This document shows positions 6,381 through 6,530 of a DNA stretch of 6,530 bases, in pieces. Origin of the DNA: Paenibacillaceae bacterium UBA6304 (lineage in GTDB: Bacteria; Bacillota; Bacilli; Paenibacillales; Paenibacillaceae); contig DJTQ01000281.1 of the NCBI GenBank assembly GCA_002439285.1, forward strand, positions 1-6,530, read 5' to 3'. Each line of letters opens with the position of its first letter. Position 1 is the stretch's first letter. The notes beneath the pieces are model-generated. The model ran no database searches and had not been told where the DNA came from. It saw nothing but the letters and a program-made list of their open reading frames with translations. The position numbers and the translations under genes were made by a program.

Positions 6381-6530
6381 GCAAGGTGCTCAGCAGGATG
6401 CAGGCCATTTGGCGAGTTGTATTCTCGCAGGTTCTGTCTAGATTGCCTAAATTCCATAAAAATACAAAAAAATGGGATGAAACAAAAATTATTGCACCTT
6501 TTCACCTCTTTCTTTTGTTCGATAGAATAG
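6381..6530. other. Non-coding AT-rich region at the right edge
   Basis: I see no gene here. A small stem pairs GCGAG (6412-6416) with CTCGC (6424-6428). From about 6450 the sequence becomes rich in A-tracts on the plus strand. Near the edge TAGAAT (6523-6528) with TTTTCA (6499-6504, 18-base spacing) could be a weak rightward promoter for a gene outside the window. That would make this a divergent promoter region for the lipoprotein and an unseen neighbour. The support is slight. Confidence 0.3.

Noticed and set aside
6193..6381. 62-codon plus-strand open frame over the lipoprotein start region
   Set aside because: It is antisense to the lipoprotein signal peptide, has no ribosome binding site, and its hydrophobic stretch mirrors the opposite strand.
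6478..6483. TGAAAC as an extracytoplasmic-function sigma factor -35 element
   Set aside because: No CGTA/CGTC-type -10 is found 16-17 bases downstream.
1..6530. CRISPR arrays, tRNA or rRNA genes, insertion sequences, transposon ends
   Set aside because: Reading through by eye showed no regularly spaced repeats, tRNA-like cloverleaf, rRNA sequence or transposase.

Overview
The window looks like a stretch of a Paenibacillus-type genome (Bacillota). The signs are strong AGGAGG-like ribosome binding sites, the pairing of an LplC/YtcP-type sugar permease and an LplA/YtcQ-type lipoprotein with a YesM/YesN-type two-component system, moderate GC content, and short lipoproteins with LxAC lipoboxes. 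The assignment rests on gene content and protein style, since no database search was possible.

Layout: (1) bases 2-454 hold the C-terminal half of an ABC-transporter inner-membrane permease cut by the left edge. (2) A 108-base gap with a hairpin leads to a 558-residue lipoprotein, the probable extracellular solute-binding subunit (563-2239). (3) A tandem hairpin region (2252-2315) probably ends this transport operon. (4) A short promoter/leader segment carrying a perfect 9+9 bp inverted repeat (2348-2368) precedes a histidine kinase of the HisKA_7TM-independent, YesM-like class (2390-4228). (5) Three bases after it begins its partner, a response regulator with a C-terminal AraC-type DNA-binding domain (4232-5800). 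(6) Facing this operon on the minus strand is a small lipoprotein of unknown function (5838-6311), with its promoter region and an AT-rich non-coding stretch filling the rest to 6530.

How the genes work together: the permease (with a second permease presumably just left of the window) and the solute-binding lipoprotein would import an oligosaccharide or related solute. No ATPase gene is visible; transporters of this group commonly use a shared MsmX-type ATPase encoded elsewhere. The kinase has an extracytoplasmic sensor region between two membrane segments and would phosphorylate the regulator at Asp54, and the regulator would activate transcription, most likely of the adjacent transporter. 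The substrate cannot be read from this sequence, and no glycoside hydrolase is in view.

I find no clearly new biological system here. It is a recognisable carbohydrate-uptake and sensing locus. The points most worth a second look are the dyad at the kinase promoter, the hairpin between permease and binding protein, a candidate catabolite-repression site inside the kinase gene, a serine replacing the usual proline before the phosphoacceptor histidine, and the unassigned lipoprotein.
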